A DNA stretch of 17,155 nucleotides, taken from CAUTUX01 sp963532875 (GTDB lineage Bacteria; Bacillota; Clostridia; Christensenellales; CAG-917). The notes below the pieces were generated by a model. The model was given only the letters and a program-made list of their open reading frames with translations, was not told the origin of the DNA and did no database searches. The stretch is from the NCBI GenBank assembly GCA_963532875.1, contig CAUSLO010000027.1:1-17155 (forward strand), in the 5' to 3' direction. The position numbers and the translations under genes were made by a program. Shown one piece after another: positions 6,118 through 13,835 of this stretch (position 1 is its first letter; each line of letters opens with the position of its first letter).

Positions 6118-8328
6118 ATGCAGAAAGATAGGATAATTAATTTAATAGTATTAATCATATACATGATTCTTATGATTGGCATAGGTTTCATTTTTTATAG
6201 GAAGAAAATTTCAAGTTCTGAGTTTGTGCTTGGTGGAAGAAAACTTAATCCTTGGGTAACGGCGTTATCTGCAGAAGCGTCTGATATGAGTGGGTGGATG
6301 TTGATGGGGTTGCCAGGGCTTGCATATTCTGGAGTATTACTTGTAAACGGTCAAACACGAGAAGCAATTTGGACAGCAATCGGTCTGTTACTTGGAACAA
6401 TCCTCAACTGGGTATTGGTGGCGAAGAGACTAAGAATATACACTCAGATCTCTGGGGATGCACAAACCATATCAAGTTACCTAAACAATAGATTTAAAGA
6501 AAAGACAGGGATATTGAAAGTAGTTTCTGGAATAGCGTTGTGTATCTTTTTCACAGTCTATGCGGCATCAATGTTTTCTGCGAGTGCAGTTTTATTTAAA
6601 GATTTATTTAATATCAAATACAAATGGGCGTTGTTAATTGGGGTTGTAGTAATCACTAGTTATGTAATGTTAGGTGGTTTTCTTGCAGCAAGTTGGACGG
6701 ATTTCTTCCAAGGGCTCTTGATGTTTGGGGCAATTATTGCAGTTCCATTGATAGCAATTGCGAGGATGGACGCAGTAACAAGAACAGAAACAGGTTCTTT
6801 AATCACTAGTTCATTCAAGTTGTTTTCAGACACATCAAAAGGCCCAACAGTATTAGATATCATAGGAGGAATTGGTTGGGGACTGGGATACTTTGGAATG
6901 CCACATATACTCGTTAGATTTATGGCGATAAAAGATCCAAGGAAAACAAAGTCATCAATCTTCATCGCATTAGTTTGGGTAACCATTGCCTTATTCTTTG
7001 CAATCCTAGTTGGCATAGTTGCTAAGTCATGGATCAAGAACGGAACAGAAAATAGTGAAAGAGTATTTATTGATTTATCACGCAGTCTGTTACATCCAGT
7101 AACGACAGGAGTAATTATATCCGCAACTATCGCAGCAGTAATGTCAACGGCAGATAGTCAATTGTTAGTTGCTTCAAGTGCAATAGCAACCGACATATAC
7201 GGAGAATTTAAATCAAAGAAAAACAAAAAAGTCAGTGAAAAGAAAATGCTTAGACTTAGTAGAGTAGTTATTTTAATTCTTGCTATCATTGCCTTCATAA
7301 TTGCATTAGATGAAAAGAGTTCAATTTTCAAATTAGTTAAATATGCGTGGGGTGGCTTGGGAGCAGCGTTCGGACCAGTCATGTTATTTTCGCTATACTC
7401 AAAGAAATTAAATAAGTATGGAGCGGTTGCGTCAATTTCAACAGGAGTAATAGTAACAATTCTATTTAAATATTGGTTATCAAGGTATGGCGGATTCTGG
7501 GCTATATACGAGTTAATTCCAGGATTTGTACTTTCAACATTTATGTTATATCTAGTGTCATATGCAACAGCAAAAAAAATAGACGAAGAAACAAATAGAG
7601 AGATTGAAAGAGAGTATGCAATTATTGTCAACACGTTAAAGAAAATTAGAAAAGATAAATTCTCATCATTAGAAACAATCGTTGAAAAATCTATAGCCCA
7701 TGAGGATATGAAGGCAAATGAACAAATTCACATAAAAGAATACGGAATTAAAACTAATCCATATTTACTGTTGTGTCATCCAAAATTCTATGAATTAGAA
7801 TACAACGCAGAACTCATCAATAGATTGAGAGATAACTATTATGTATTAATTCCTAGAGTACAAGGATTCAATAACAGTCTTGCCGACTATACAAATGCCA
7901 AAGACATAGCATTACAAATTAAAGACAAGTTAGAAGAAATAGACTGTGCAAATATTAGCCATGCATACAGTTTTGGTTTTACAAACTCAATACTAGCAGA
8001 ACTCTTAGTAGCAAACGCAGATATCAAAGAAACAATCCTAATGGCACCAAAGAGAAAAACAAATATTCATTCAATGAAAGAACTACAAGAAAATCATCTA
8101 TCCATACGTCCATCAAGAACAACAATTAGAAGAGTAGAACACAGCAAAGACACATATGATTTAAAAGATAAAAACGTAACGTGCTTCATACTAAACGACT
8201 TAGTAGAGATAGAAAAAATTAATAACAAATTCAAAAATGCGAAAGTAGTGAACTGCATAGATTTGAACGATCAAACAGAACTAACAAAGATGTTATATTT
8301 TTTCTTTGGCTTTAAGGAGTACAAATAA
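6118..8328 (+). CDS. putP: PutP-like sodium/proline symporter with degenerate alpha/beta-hydrolase-like C-terminal domain
   Basis: A 736-residue protein. Residues 1-485 are a complete solute:sodium symporter with about 13 hydrophobic segments, very close to PutP: FVLGGRKLNPWVTALSA at 36-52, EASDMSGWMLMGLPG at 53-67 (Asp56 matches the Na+-linked Asp55 of E. coli PutP), GGFLAASWTD at 186-195, WGLGYFGMPHILVRFMA at 254-270, AAVMSTADSQLLV at 339-351 and AFGPVMLFS at 417-425. PutP normally ends near 500. Here a further 240 residues follow, with a charged helix (487-545) and then an alternating strand/helix segment. In it, YVLIPRVQGF (575-584), HAYSFGFTNS (615-624) and ETILMAP (638-644) lie where an alpha/beta hydrolase has its strand 4, nucleophile elbow and strand 6. 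The elbow Gly is Ala616 and no catalytic His follows, so the domain is probably sensory or regulatory. The gene starts 44 bases after the RNase-like gene with no clear ribosome binding site. Confidence 0.88.
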   Translation: MQKDRIINLIVLIIYMILMIGIGFIFYRKKISSSEFVLGGRKLNPWVTALSAEASDMSGWMLMGLPGLAYSGVLLVNGQTREAIWTAIGLLLGTILNWVLVAKRLRIYTQISGDAQTISSYLNNRFKEKTGILKVVSGIALCIFFTVYAASMFSASAVLFKDLFNIKYKWALLIGVVVITSYVMLGGFLAASWTDFFQGLLMFGAIIAVPLIAIARMDAVTRTETGSLITSSFKLFSDTSKGPTVLDIIGGIGWGLGYFGMPHILVRFMAIKDPRKTKSSIFIALVWVTIALFFAILVGIVAKSWIKNGTENSERVFIDLSRSLLHPVTTGVIISATIAAVMSTADSQLLVASSAIATDIYGEFKSKKNKKVSEKKMLRLSRVVILILAIIAFIIALDEKSSIFKLVKYAWGGLGAAFGPVMLFSLYSKKLNKYGAVASISTGVIVTILFKYWLSRYGGFWAIYELIPGFVLSTFMLYLVSYATAKKIDEETNREIEREYAIIVNTLKKIRKDKFSSLETIVEKSIAHEDMKANEQIHIKEYGIKTNPYLLLCHPKFYELEYNAELINRLRDNYYVLIPRVQGFNNSLADYTNAKDIALQIKDKLEEIDCANISHAYSFGFTNSILAELLVANADIKETILMAPKRKTNIHSMKELQENHLSIRPSRTTIRRVEHSKDTYDLKDKNVTCFILNDLVEIEKINNKFKNAKVVNCIDLNDQTELTKMLYFFFGFKEYK

Positions 8329-8406
8329 ACAAAATGTACACCGAGATACAGACTCAAGTTTAAGAAACAAAACAGTCAAATCAGCGAATCTTGTACTTTT
8401 GGTGCA

Positions 8407-8433
8407 TTAGCACTCTAACAAGGAGACTGCTAA
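8407..8433. promoter_or_regulatory. CIRCE-like HrcA operator
   Basis: TTAGCACTC (8407-8415), a 9-base spacer, then GACTGCTAA (8425-8433). The CIRCE consensus is TTAGCACTC-N9-GAGTGCTAA, so the left arm is perfect, the spacer length is exact and the right arm has one mismatch. HrcA represses groESL and hrcA-dnaK operons through this site in Firmicutes. No chaperone gene lies in the window; the next gene downstream encodes the large exported protein at 8625. Confidence 0.8.
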
Positions 8434-8436
8434 AAT
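8428..8436 (+). promoter_or_regulatory. Extended -10 element overlapping the CIRCE-like site
   Basis: TGCTAAAAT is the same extended -10 as at 176-184. TTAGCA at 8407-8412, inside the left CIRCE arm, could be a weak -35 at an 18-base spacing. If used, transcription would start near 8443 and give a leader of about 180 bases before the ATG at 8625. HrcA bound to the operator would occlude it. No better promoter is evident between here and 8625. Confidence 0.4.
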
Positions 8437-8588
8437 TCCCACTAGAAAAACAGCCAATAGAGGGTGTGGATGGCATAGTTAATCGATAGGTGTTTAAATC
8501 CTTAAAATGTTAAAATAATGTTAGCAAGTAGGGTTTTGGAGTTGAAAGCAGTATATGCTTGCACAAAAAAATATAAATCAATTAGATT

Positions 8589-8607
8589 TCACAAGTGAAA
8601 CTTGTGA
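8589..8607 (+). other. Inverted repeat just upstream of the surface-protein ribosome binding site
   Basis: TCACAAGT and ACTTGTGA form perfect 8-base arms around GAA. The structure ends 7 bases before the TAGGAG ribosome binding site of the gene at 8625. There is no T-tract, so it is not an intrinsic terminator. It could be an operator or a leader hairpin affecting translation or mRNA stability. The rest of 8329-8588 holds only the CIRCE-like site and no credible ORF. Confidence 0.5.
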
Positions 8608-8624
8608 GTCAAATAGGAGTAAAT

Positions 8625-11600
8625 ATGAGGATAATTCCTAAGAGAGTATATAAAGCAATAATGATAGGGTTGTTGCCATTGTTATTGGCATTAACTCTAA
8701 GTCTAGTTGTTGCAACAGCAATAGTTGGGTTGAAGCCAAATCTACAAGTCAAAAACGGATTGGGAACATACGATGCAAAGCATAAAATATTCTATCCAGA
8801 GTTTGATGATTTAAAAGTTCAAGAGATATATAAAAACAAATATACTGATGGCAATGAACTAGGATTGAAGTATTCAGACATTTTTAAAGATGCTGATAAA
8901 TCTCTTTCAAAATACAGTTTTGGTGGAGAAGGATTAGGTAGCAGTAACATTTTGAAGTTAAAGAGTACTGAAACAAAAATCACCCTCCAACGTAAAATTA
9001 AGAGAACATTTAGTAAGAAGAAAAAAGATTTCACAATAACAGTAAATTGGAAGAATGTAATGTTTGTAAAAGATGGGGAGAGGGAAGTTACATCTTTATT
9101 AAAATCAAGATTAGAAAAAGGAGATTCATTTAGCGACCTTGAAAGAGCATACAATTTTAGATATAGCACACTATCAGAAGTAGAAAAGGGAGCAAATCCA
9201 AAAATAGAATTTTCAAATTATCACGTTGCAGCAATCAAAGATGGGGGGGGGTACAAATCAATCCTTAGAAACAAAAACAAGACAGACTTTAATCTCGCAG
9301 AAGATAACAAACGTAAAGAATCAATAGATCAAGCAAGTCATCTTGAATTAATTAGTAATACAGCAACACAAGCACCATATCCAGTATTAACATTCCAAGT
9401 AAGAAATGACAGAAAAACTTTAATTAAAACTGAATTAAAAGATGAAGAAACATATAGAGTTGAAAATCTAGGCGTTTCAGATTATGAAAAGTTGGGCTAC
9501 TCAGATTCGCTATTAAATCCAGCAGATTACGACACATGTACTGATGTATTAGAAGGTCAAGATATTCCGCTCAATAAACCTTTGTATATTTATGCATTCC
9601 TCAAAAACACAAAAAGGTTAATAAGTACAGATATTAAATATGAGTTTGAAATTGCTGATCAAAACGACAAGTACGAAAGCCCAGAGTTTGCTAAACTTCA
9701 GAAATCAATAGTTACACATAATTCAGAAAAAGGAGAAAACATCTCAGTAACTAATTTTGATGTATATTCAGCAGATAGAGATAAACGTTTGAAATTGCAA
9801 AATCAAACAGAGTTTGATGCAAATTCAAATAAGTATGATAAGCAACCAGAAATCTTCTACACTTCTGATAGGACAACATCAGAAACTTCAACTGATGGAA
9901 ATATCGTAGACGATGGAAGTGCAAACTATAAGGTTATATTTAGATATAAGAGGAAGAGAGTTCTTGTTAGATTTATGATGCCAGAAGGCTCAAACCCAGC
10001 AACAATCGCTGAACAAACAGTAATGTTTGGATCAAAATTGAAACCAATTTCAACAGATATTACATATCGTCAATCTACTTGGAATGCCAACACTACTGCA
10101 ACATTGAAGTATTTCTCAGAAACAGCAGTTGACTATTCAATAAACTATGCACAAGATGCAACAAAGTTTGACATTAGTAATCATGTATTTGATAAAGATG
10201 AAGACTTTGCACAACCAATTAAAATATTGCATCCAATCTGGAATAAAGCAGAACATGTGCCGGTTATGTTAAAACTATTTGGACAACAAACTAGTGGTGG
10301 TGAATATGACCAAGGCGTTGAGGGTGGCGCATTTGAGTATCAAGCAAATATAAATAAAAAGGATGGAGATAAAGTTAAGGTATCGGAGGTATTAGAATTT
10401 GTTAAACAACAAATAGATGACAATATATACAATAAAAATGACATCACATTTAAGTTTAATGGTAGCGAAATAGGTCAAAATGACGACATTAATGTGATGT
10501 TGCCACGAATAAGTGTTGAATTCTTTGTAAAAAGAAAAGTAAGAAGCATAATATTGAATACTAGTGAGACAGTAGATACAACTAATGTAAAAGGTGCATT
10601 TGAAATTTCATCTGATAAAAAGAGACTTAAGTTTAGGCATGGGTATCAATTTGTAGGCGATGAAAGTCCAACTATTCCAAGCCCAACGAATGCAAGATTT
10701 GAAGGATGGCAAAGAAACAATGTTCTATATGAATTTGTTGCACCTAATAAAGTAGAAGAGGATATCACATTGACTGCTAAGTTGGCTCAGAAAGTTGACA
10801 TTAAGTTGGCACTCTACGGTCAAGATACAAGTGGTGAAGGATACACTAATATTGCAAACTGGACATCAAATATAACTAAGTATGAAGGAGATAAAGTAAG
10901 AGTATCTGAGGTATTAGACTTTGTAAAAAGCAATATAGATGAAACAGCGTATAACAAAGATTCGGTTACATTCAAGCATAACGGTTCTTCAATAAATGCA
11001 AACGATGATATAAACGTTGCCTTACCTTCTGTAGACATTGCATTCTATGTAAATAGGAACCTAAGAACTATCACTTTGAATACACCAAAGAGTGTAAATG
11101 TATCGGCTGTAACAGGAGCAGTTGAAATTACTAATGGAAATAAAACACTTAAGTTTAGACATGGCTATGTATTTGGAAACAATGCAAGTCCTTACATTCC
11201 AGATGATAACGAAGAAGAATTTTTAGGTTGGAAAATTGGAACATCTGATTTTGATTTTAATAATTATACAGTAACTCAAGACATAACATTGACGCCTAAT
11301 TTGAAAAAGAAAAATGCGAGGATTACGATGTATCTAAACGGAATGCAAGCAAATGGACTTCGATACGTTGATGGTGCAATAACAGGCATCCCAGATAGTA
11401 CTAATACAACAATAACGTTGACAATACCGTACAATAAACTTCCATATACGTTAAAAGAACTAACAACAGACTCTGGAGCAGTGGTGTATAATAAAAATAC
11501 GCAAAGGCAAATTCACCCAAATGGATATACTGGAGCAACAACTATTAATACAGTTGGAGATAATTACAGTGTTACAGTCGCATATACAGAAGCAACATAC

Positions 11601-12245
11601 GCAAACATGTATCCGCAAACAGAGGCTAGTGTGCCTGAAACAGTTGAGACTGAGGAAGTGGCTAATAATACGCCAAAGGCAGAACTCGGAACGTTCAGTT
11701 ATACATTAGCATATAGTAAGGGTATTAAGTATGAGGTGTTAGGGGGTAAATATTATAAATTTGAAGTAGTAAATTGGGAATCGTTCCCTTCAAATTTTAA
11801 TCAACAATGGACAAGGGATACTATAGATTTTTCATTATTTGATAAAGAAGGAGCAGGAGCAACTAATCAATATAGCAGTTCTTATGTGAAAGGCTATATT
11901 GACATAATGGCAAATAAAATGAGGGTCAGTGGTCTAGCGTTACCAAAACTCGGAGGGGCAGAGGTGCTTTCATATGAGGATGCAACTGCCTATGCAGATG
12001 ACCCTACTGAAAAAGCAGCATTGCAGTATAAAAAAATAACTGATTATGCAACCGCTATTCATAGTAATTATCAGAAATACAGAAAACCTATAGGTTATAT
12101 TACTTGCGATAGCAATACTTTCGACAGGACATGGCTAGGCACACACTTTGTAAGTGAGACTGCATATAGTTGTGTCATTAACAGAGATGGCAGTATTTTC
12201 CAAAGTGCTTTGTATAATGTATGCGGATTGCGAGTAGCAAAATAA
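8625..12245 (+). CDS. Large exported/membrane-anchored repeat protein with DUF6273-like C-terminus
   Basis: A 1206-residue protein. A basic start followed by a hydrophobic stretch (11-35) is a signal peptide or membrane anchor. There is no LPxTG motif or C-terminal anchor. Residues 40-440 are unrecognised. About 445-544 and two tandem repeats (545-723, 724-897) show InlB/Listeria-Bacteroides B-repeat features, for example FLGWKIGTSDFDFN followed by VTQDITLTPNL. A shorter third unit covers 898-990. From about 1020 to the end the sequence resembles DUF6273: YYKFEVVNWESF, LSYEDATAYA, then TWLGTHF...AYSCVINRDGS...CGLRVAK, mirroring the family's WLRSP...A..V..DG...GVRPA pattern. ATG 8625 is preferred over the in-frame GTG at 8595 because TAGGAG (8614-8619) lies 5 bases upstream and 8595 falls in the inverted repeat. 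Surface adhesion or display is likely but unproven. Nine consecutive Gs occur at codons 207-209. Confidence 0.85.
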   Translation: MRIIPKRVYKAIMIGLLPLLLALTLSLVVATAIVGLKPNLQVKNGLGTYDAKHKIFYPEFDDLKVQEIYKNKYTDGNELGLKYSDIFKDADKSLSKYSFGGEGLGSSNILKLKSTETKITLQRKIKRTFSKKKKDFTITVNWKNVMFVKDGEREVTSLLKSRLEKGDSFSDLERAYNFRYSTLSEVEKGANPKIEFSNYHVAAIKDGGGYKSILRNKNKTDFNLAEDNKRKESIDQASHLELISNTATQAPYPVLTFQVRNDRKTLIKTELKDEETYRVENLGVSDYEKLGYSDSLLNPADYDTCTDVLEGQDIPLNKPLYIYAFLKNTKRLISTDIKYEFEIADQNDKYESPEFAKLQKSIVTHNSEKGENISVTNFDVYSADRDKRLKLQNQTEFDANSNKYDKQPEIFYTSDRTTSETSTDGNIVDDGSANYKVIFRYKRKRVLVRFMMPEGSNPATIAEQTVMFGSKLKPISTDITYRQSTWNANTTATLKYFSETAVDYSINYAQDATKFDISNHVFDKDEDFAQPIKILHPIWNKAEHVPVMLKLFGQQTSGGEYDQGVEGGAFEYQANINKKDGDKVKVSEVLEFVKQQIDDNIYNKNDITFKFNGSEIGQNDDINVMLPRISVEFFVKRKVRSIILNTSETVDTTNVKGAFEISSDKKRLKFRHGYQFVGDESPTIPSPTNARFEGWQRNNVLYEFVAPNKVEEDITLTAKLAQKVDIKLALYGQDTSGEGYTNIANWTSNITKYEGDKVRVSEVLDFVKSNIDETAYNKDSVTFKHNGSSINANDDINVALPSVDIAFYVNRNLRTITLNTPKSVNVSAVTGAVEITNGNKTLKFRHGYVFGNNASPYIPDDNEEEFLGWKIGTSDFDFNNYTVTQDITLTPNLKKKNARITMYLNGMQANGLRYVDGAITGIPDSTNTTITLTIPYNKLPYTLKELTTDSGAVVYNKNTQRQIHPNGYTGATTINTVGDNYSVTVAYTEATYANMYPQTEASVPETVETEEVANNTPKAELGTFSYTLAYSKGIKYEVLGGKYYKFEVVNWESFPSNFNQQWTRDTIDFSLFDKEGAGATNQYSSSYVKGYIDIMANKMRVSGLALPKLGGAEVLSYEDATAYADDPTEKAALQYKKITDYATAIHSNYQKYRKPIGYITCDSNTFDRTWLGTHFVSETAYSCVINRDGSIFQSALYNVCGLRVAK
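9243..9251 (+). repeat. Nine-G homopolymer tract inside the surface-protein gene
   Basis: Nine consecutive Gs encode Gly207-Gly209 in an otherwise AT-rich gene. Loss of one G brings a TAG at 9325-9327 into frame, and gain of one G brings a TAG at 9266-9268 into frame. A one-base slip either way would therefore truncate the 1206-residue product to about 210-230 residues. As given, the tract length keeps the full frame open. Confidence 0.7.
10257..11315 (+). repeat. Two tandem protein-level repeats within the surface protein
   Basis: Repeat 1 (10257-10793, residues 545-723) and repeat 2 (10794-11315, residues 724-897) align along their length. Shared blocks include LKLFGQQTSGGEY / LALYGQDTSGEGY, KVKVSEVLEFVK / KVRVSEVLDFVK, ITFKFNGSEI / VTFKHNGSSI, NDDINVMLP / NDDINVALP and LKFRHGYQF / LKFRHGYVF. 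The DNA copies have diverged, so this is an old duplication. A partial third unit begins at residue 898. Confidence 0.85.
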
Positions 12246-12265
12246 CTTAATTCTCAAAAGGAGTT

Positions 12266-12418
12266 TTGAAATTCTTGTCATCAGTACAGCGAACAAAGGC
12301 TGTACTGATGATAAATGAGCGTGTGTATTTTCAAATAGAAAAGATGTTATTACGATTAAAAAAGCAATTTTGCATCTTGTTTTTAAATAAGCAGATAAAC
12401 GATAATACCGATTTTTGA
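12266..12418 (+). CDS. Possible small ORF, unrecognised
   Basis: An open frame with TTG starts at 12266 (50 residues) or 12275 (47 residues) follows a strong AAAAGGAG at 12256-12263. Spacing is 2 bases to the first TTG and 11 to the second, neither ideal. The product would be basic and amphipathic (for example NERVYFQIEKMLLRLKKQF) with no recognised domain. Its first codons are formed by the 13-base inverted repeat at 12278-12311, so the stretch may be a structured RNA or an extragenic repeat instead of a gene. Confidence 0.25.
   Translation: MKFLSSVQRTKAVLMINERVYFQIEKMLLRLKKQFCILFLNKQINDNTDF
12278..12311. repeat. Strong inverted repeat downstream of the surface-protein gene
   Basis: TCATCAGTACAGC and GCTGTACTGATGA are perfect 13-base arms around an 8-base loop, 33 bases after the stop codon at 12245. 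No T-tract follows on either strand, so a canonical intrinsic terminator is not supported. It could protect the 3' end of the long mRNA, act as a U-less terminator, or be a dispersed repeat. A smaller TCAAAA/TTTTGA repeat enclosing GGAG lies just before it. Confidence 0.6.
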
Positions 12419-12481
12419 GAAACAAACAATCAATCACTACAAAAAATAGGAATAAAAGTGTGCAAAATATGGGAATAAATA

Positions 12482-12510
12482 TCGACAAAAATACGGAATT
12501 GTGCTAATTT
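12482..12510 (+). promoter_or_regulatory. Extended -10 promoter for the AAA ATPase gene
   Basis: TCGACA at 12482-12487 (one mismatch to TTGACA), a 17-base spacer, then TAATTT at 12505-12510 preceded by TGC. The predicted start point near 12517 is only about 3 bases before the ATG at 12520. No ribosome binding site precedes the gene, consistent with a leaderless or nearly leaderless transcript. The -10 itself is a weak match. Confidence 0.45.
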
Positions 12511-12519
12511 GATTACAAG

Positions 12520-13785
12520 ATGATTAATAACTACATTGAACGTATAATTGAAAAAGAAATTCGAGAAACCATGGAAGCGGTGGGTTGTGTTGTGATTGAA
12601 GGTCCAAAGGCATGCGGTAAAAGTACTACTGCCCAAGTATTTTCAAAGACGATAGTAGAATTACAACAGCCAAAAGAATTTCAAAGAATGCAGTTACTCA
12701 TATCTAACGGTGGGGATATTTTTAACAAAGAGAAGCCGATACTGTTTGATGAATGGCAAAAGATACCAGAATTGTGGGATATGATTAGGGCAGATGTAGA
12801 TCATACTAATGGAAAAGGTGATTATATATTAACAGGATCCGCCAAACCAATTGAAAATAATGCAAGGCATAGTGGAGTTGGAAGATTTGGAATTATTACT
12901 ATGCGTCCAATGTCATTATTTGAAAGCAGTGATTCAAGTGGGTCTGTTTCGTTGAAACAATTGTTTGAAAGGACTAATAAAATAGAAGGGGAATCAACAG
13001 TATCATTAAATAAAATTGCTGAACTTATATGCCGTGGAGGATGGCCGGGAAGTTTATCTTTAGACAGTATAGGCTCACAAAAATATATATCTTCATACTA
13101 CAAACTATTGACTGAAATAGATTTAAACGGAGTAGATGGTATAAAGAGGAATCCAGAACGAGCAAGAAGGATATTGAGGTCATTGGCGAGGAATATATCG
13201 TCATTTGCAACAGATAAGACAATAATTGATGACGTAAAGAGTAACGACAGTACATTAGATGAAAAGACGCTATCATCATATTTAAATGCATTGCGTAAGT
13301 TGTTCGTAATTGAAGACCAGCCAGCATGGTCGCCGAAACTTAGAAGCAAAACAACTTTTAGGACAAGTGCAAAAAGGCAATTTGTAGATCCTTCAATAGC
13401 CGGGGCAGCATTGGGGGCTAGTTCGGAAGATTTAATTGAAAACCCAGAAACGTTTGGTTTGTTATTTGAAAGTCTCTGCATAAGGGATTTAAGAATATAC
13501 GCAAGTGCCTTAGATGGGACTGTATATCAATATCACGACAGAAACGAATTAGAAGCGGATGCAATAATCCATTTACCAAATGGAGACTATGGGATAGTTG
13601 AAATCAAATTGGGACAACATAAAGTAGATGAGGCATCAAAAAATCTAATCAAGTTAAAGAACAAAATCGACACCGAGCAAATGAAAGAACCAAAATTCTT
13701 GATGGTATTAACAGGATATGGAATAGCATACAAAAGAAAAGAAGATGGGATTTATGTCGTTCCTATTACGTGTCTAAAACCGTAA
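12520..13785 (+). CDS. AAA ATPase with DUF4143 / PD-(D/E)XK-like C-terminal domain
   Basis: A 421-residue protein of a widespread, poorly characterised AAA family. It has Walker A GPKACGKST at 28-36, Walker B PILFDEWQK at 73-81 (Asp77, Glu78), a sensor-1-like ILTGSA at 103-108 and the family segment GRFGIITMRPMSLFES at 121-136. A helical middle (about 160-300) leads to a C-terminal DUF4143 region. There Glu317 in LLFESL, Asp347 in NELEADAII and Glu361-x-Lys363 in GIVEIKLG reproduce a PD-(D/E)XK nuclease-like arrangement. No ribosome binding site is visible, and a promoter sits almost against the start. Neighbours do not suggest a partner, and no toxin, methyltransferase or transposase is adjacent. 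Members are often called stand-alone or horizontally mobile. The biological role is unknown. Confidence 0.85.
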   Translation: MINNYIERIIEKEIRETMEAVGCVVIEGPKACGKSTTAQVFSKTIVELQQPKEFQRMQLLISNGGDIFNKEKPILFDEWQKIPELWDMIRADVDHTNGKGDYILTGSAKPIENNARHSGVGRFGIITMRPMSLFESSDSSGSVSLKQLFERTNKIEGESTVSLNKIAELICRGGWPGSLSLDSIGSQKYISSYYKLLTEIDLNGVDGIKRNPERARRILRSLARNISSFATDKTIIDDVKSNDSTLDEKTLSSYLNALRKLFVIEDQPAWSPKLRSKTTFRTSAKRQFVDPSIAGAALGASSEDLIENPETFGLLFESLCIRDLRIYASALDGTVYQYHDRNELEADAIIHLPNGDYGIVEIKLGQHKVDEASKNLIKLKNKIDTEQMKEPKFLMVLTGYGIAYKRKEDGIYVVPITCLKP

Positions 13786-13801
13786 ATTAAAGGGTAAGTC
13801 A

Positions 13802-13829
13802 TTGAAAAGAAAAATCAAGATTGTATAAT
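13802..13829 (+). promoter_or_regulatory. Strong promoter for the glp-like operon, predicting a leaderless mRNA
   Basis: TTGAAA at 13802-13807, a 16-base spacer and a perfect TATAAT at 13824-13829. Transcription starting 7 bases after the -10 begins at 13836, the A of the ATG. There is no ribosome binding site before that ATG. The in-frame TTG at 13821 lies within the promoter and cannot be the start if this promoter is used. Confidence 0.7.
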
Positions 13830-13835
13830 AAAAGT

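Noticed and set aside
8440..8588. A remnant heat-shock gene after the CIRCE-like site
   Set aside because: The only ATG after an SD-like AGAGGGTGTGG reaches a stop after two codons, and no frame shows GroES, Hsp20 or DnaK similarity.
12135..12636. Minus-strand ORFs across the intergenic region before the ATPase gene
   Set aside because: They are low-complexity translations of AT-rich DNA that run into the surface-protein and ATPase coding regions on the opposite strand, with no ribosome binding site or recognisable domain.
12520..13785. The DUF4143 AAA ATPase plus neighbours as a new defence system
   Set aside because: The ATPase stands alone with its own promoter. No nuclease, methyltransferase, reverse transcriptase or toxin partner is adjacent, so a system-level claim is not supported.
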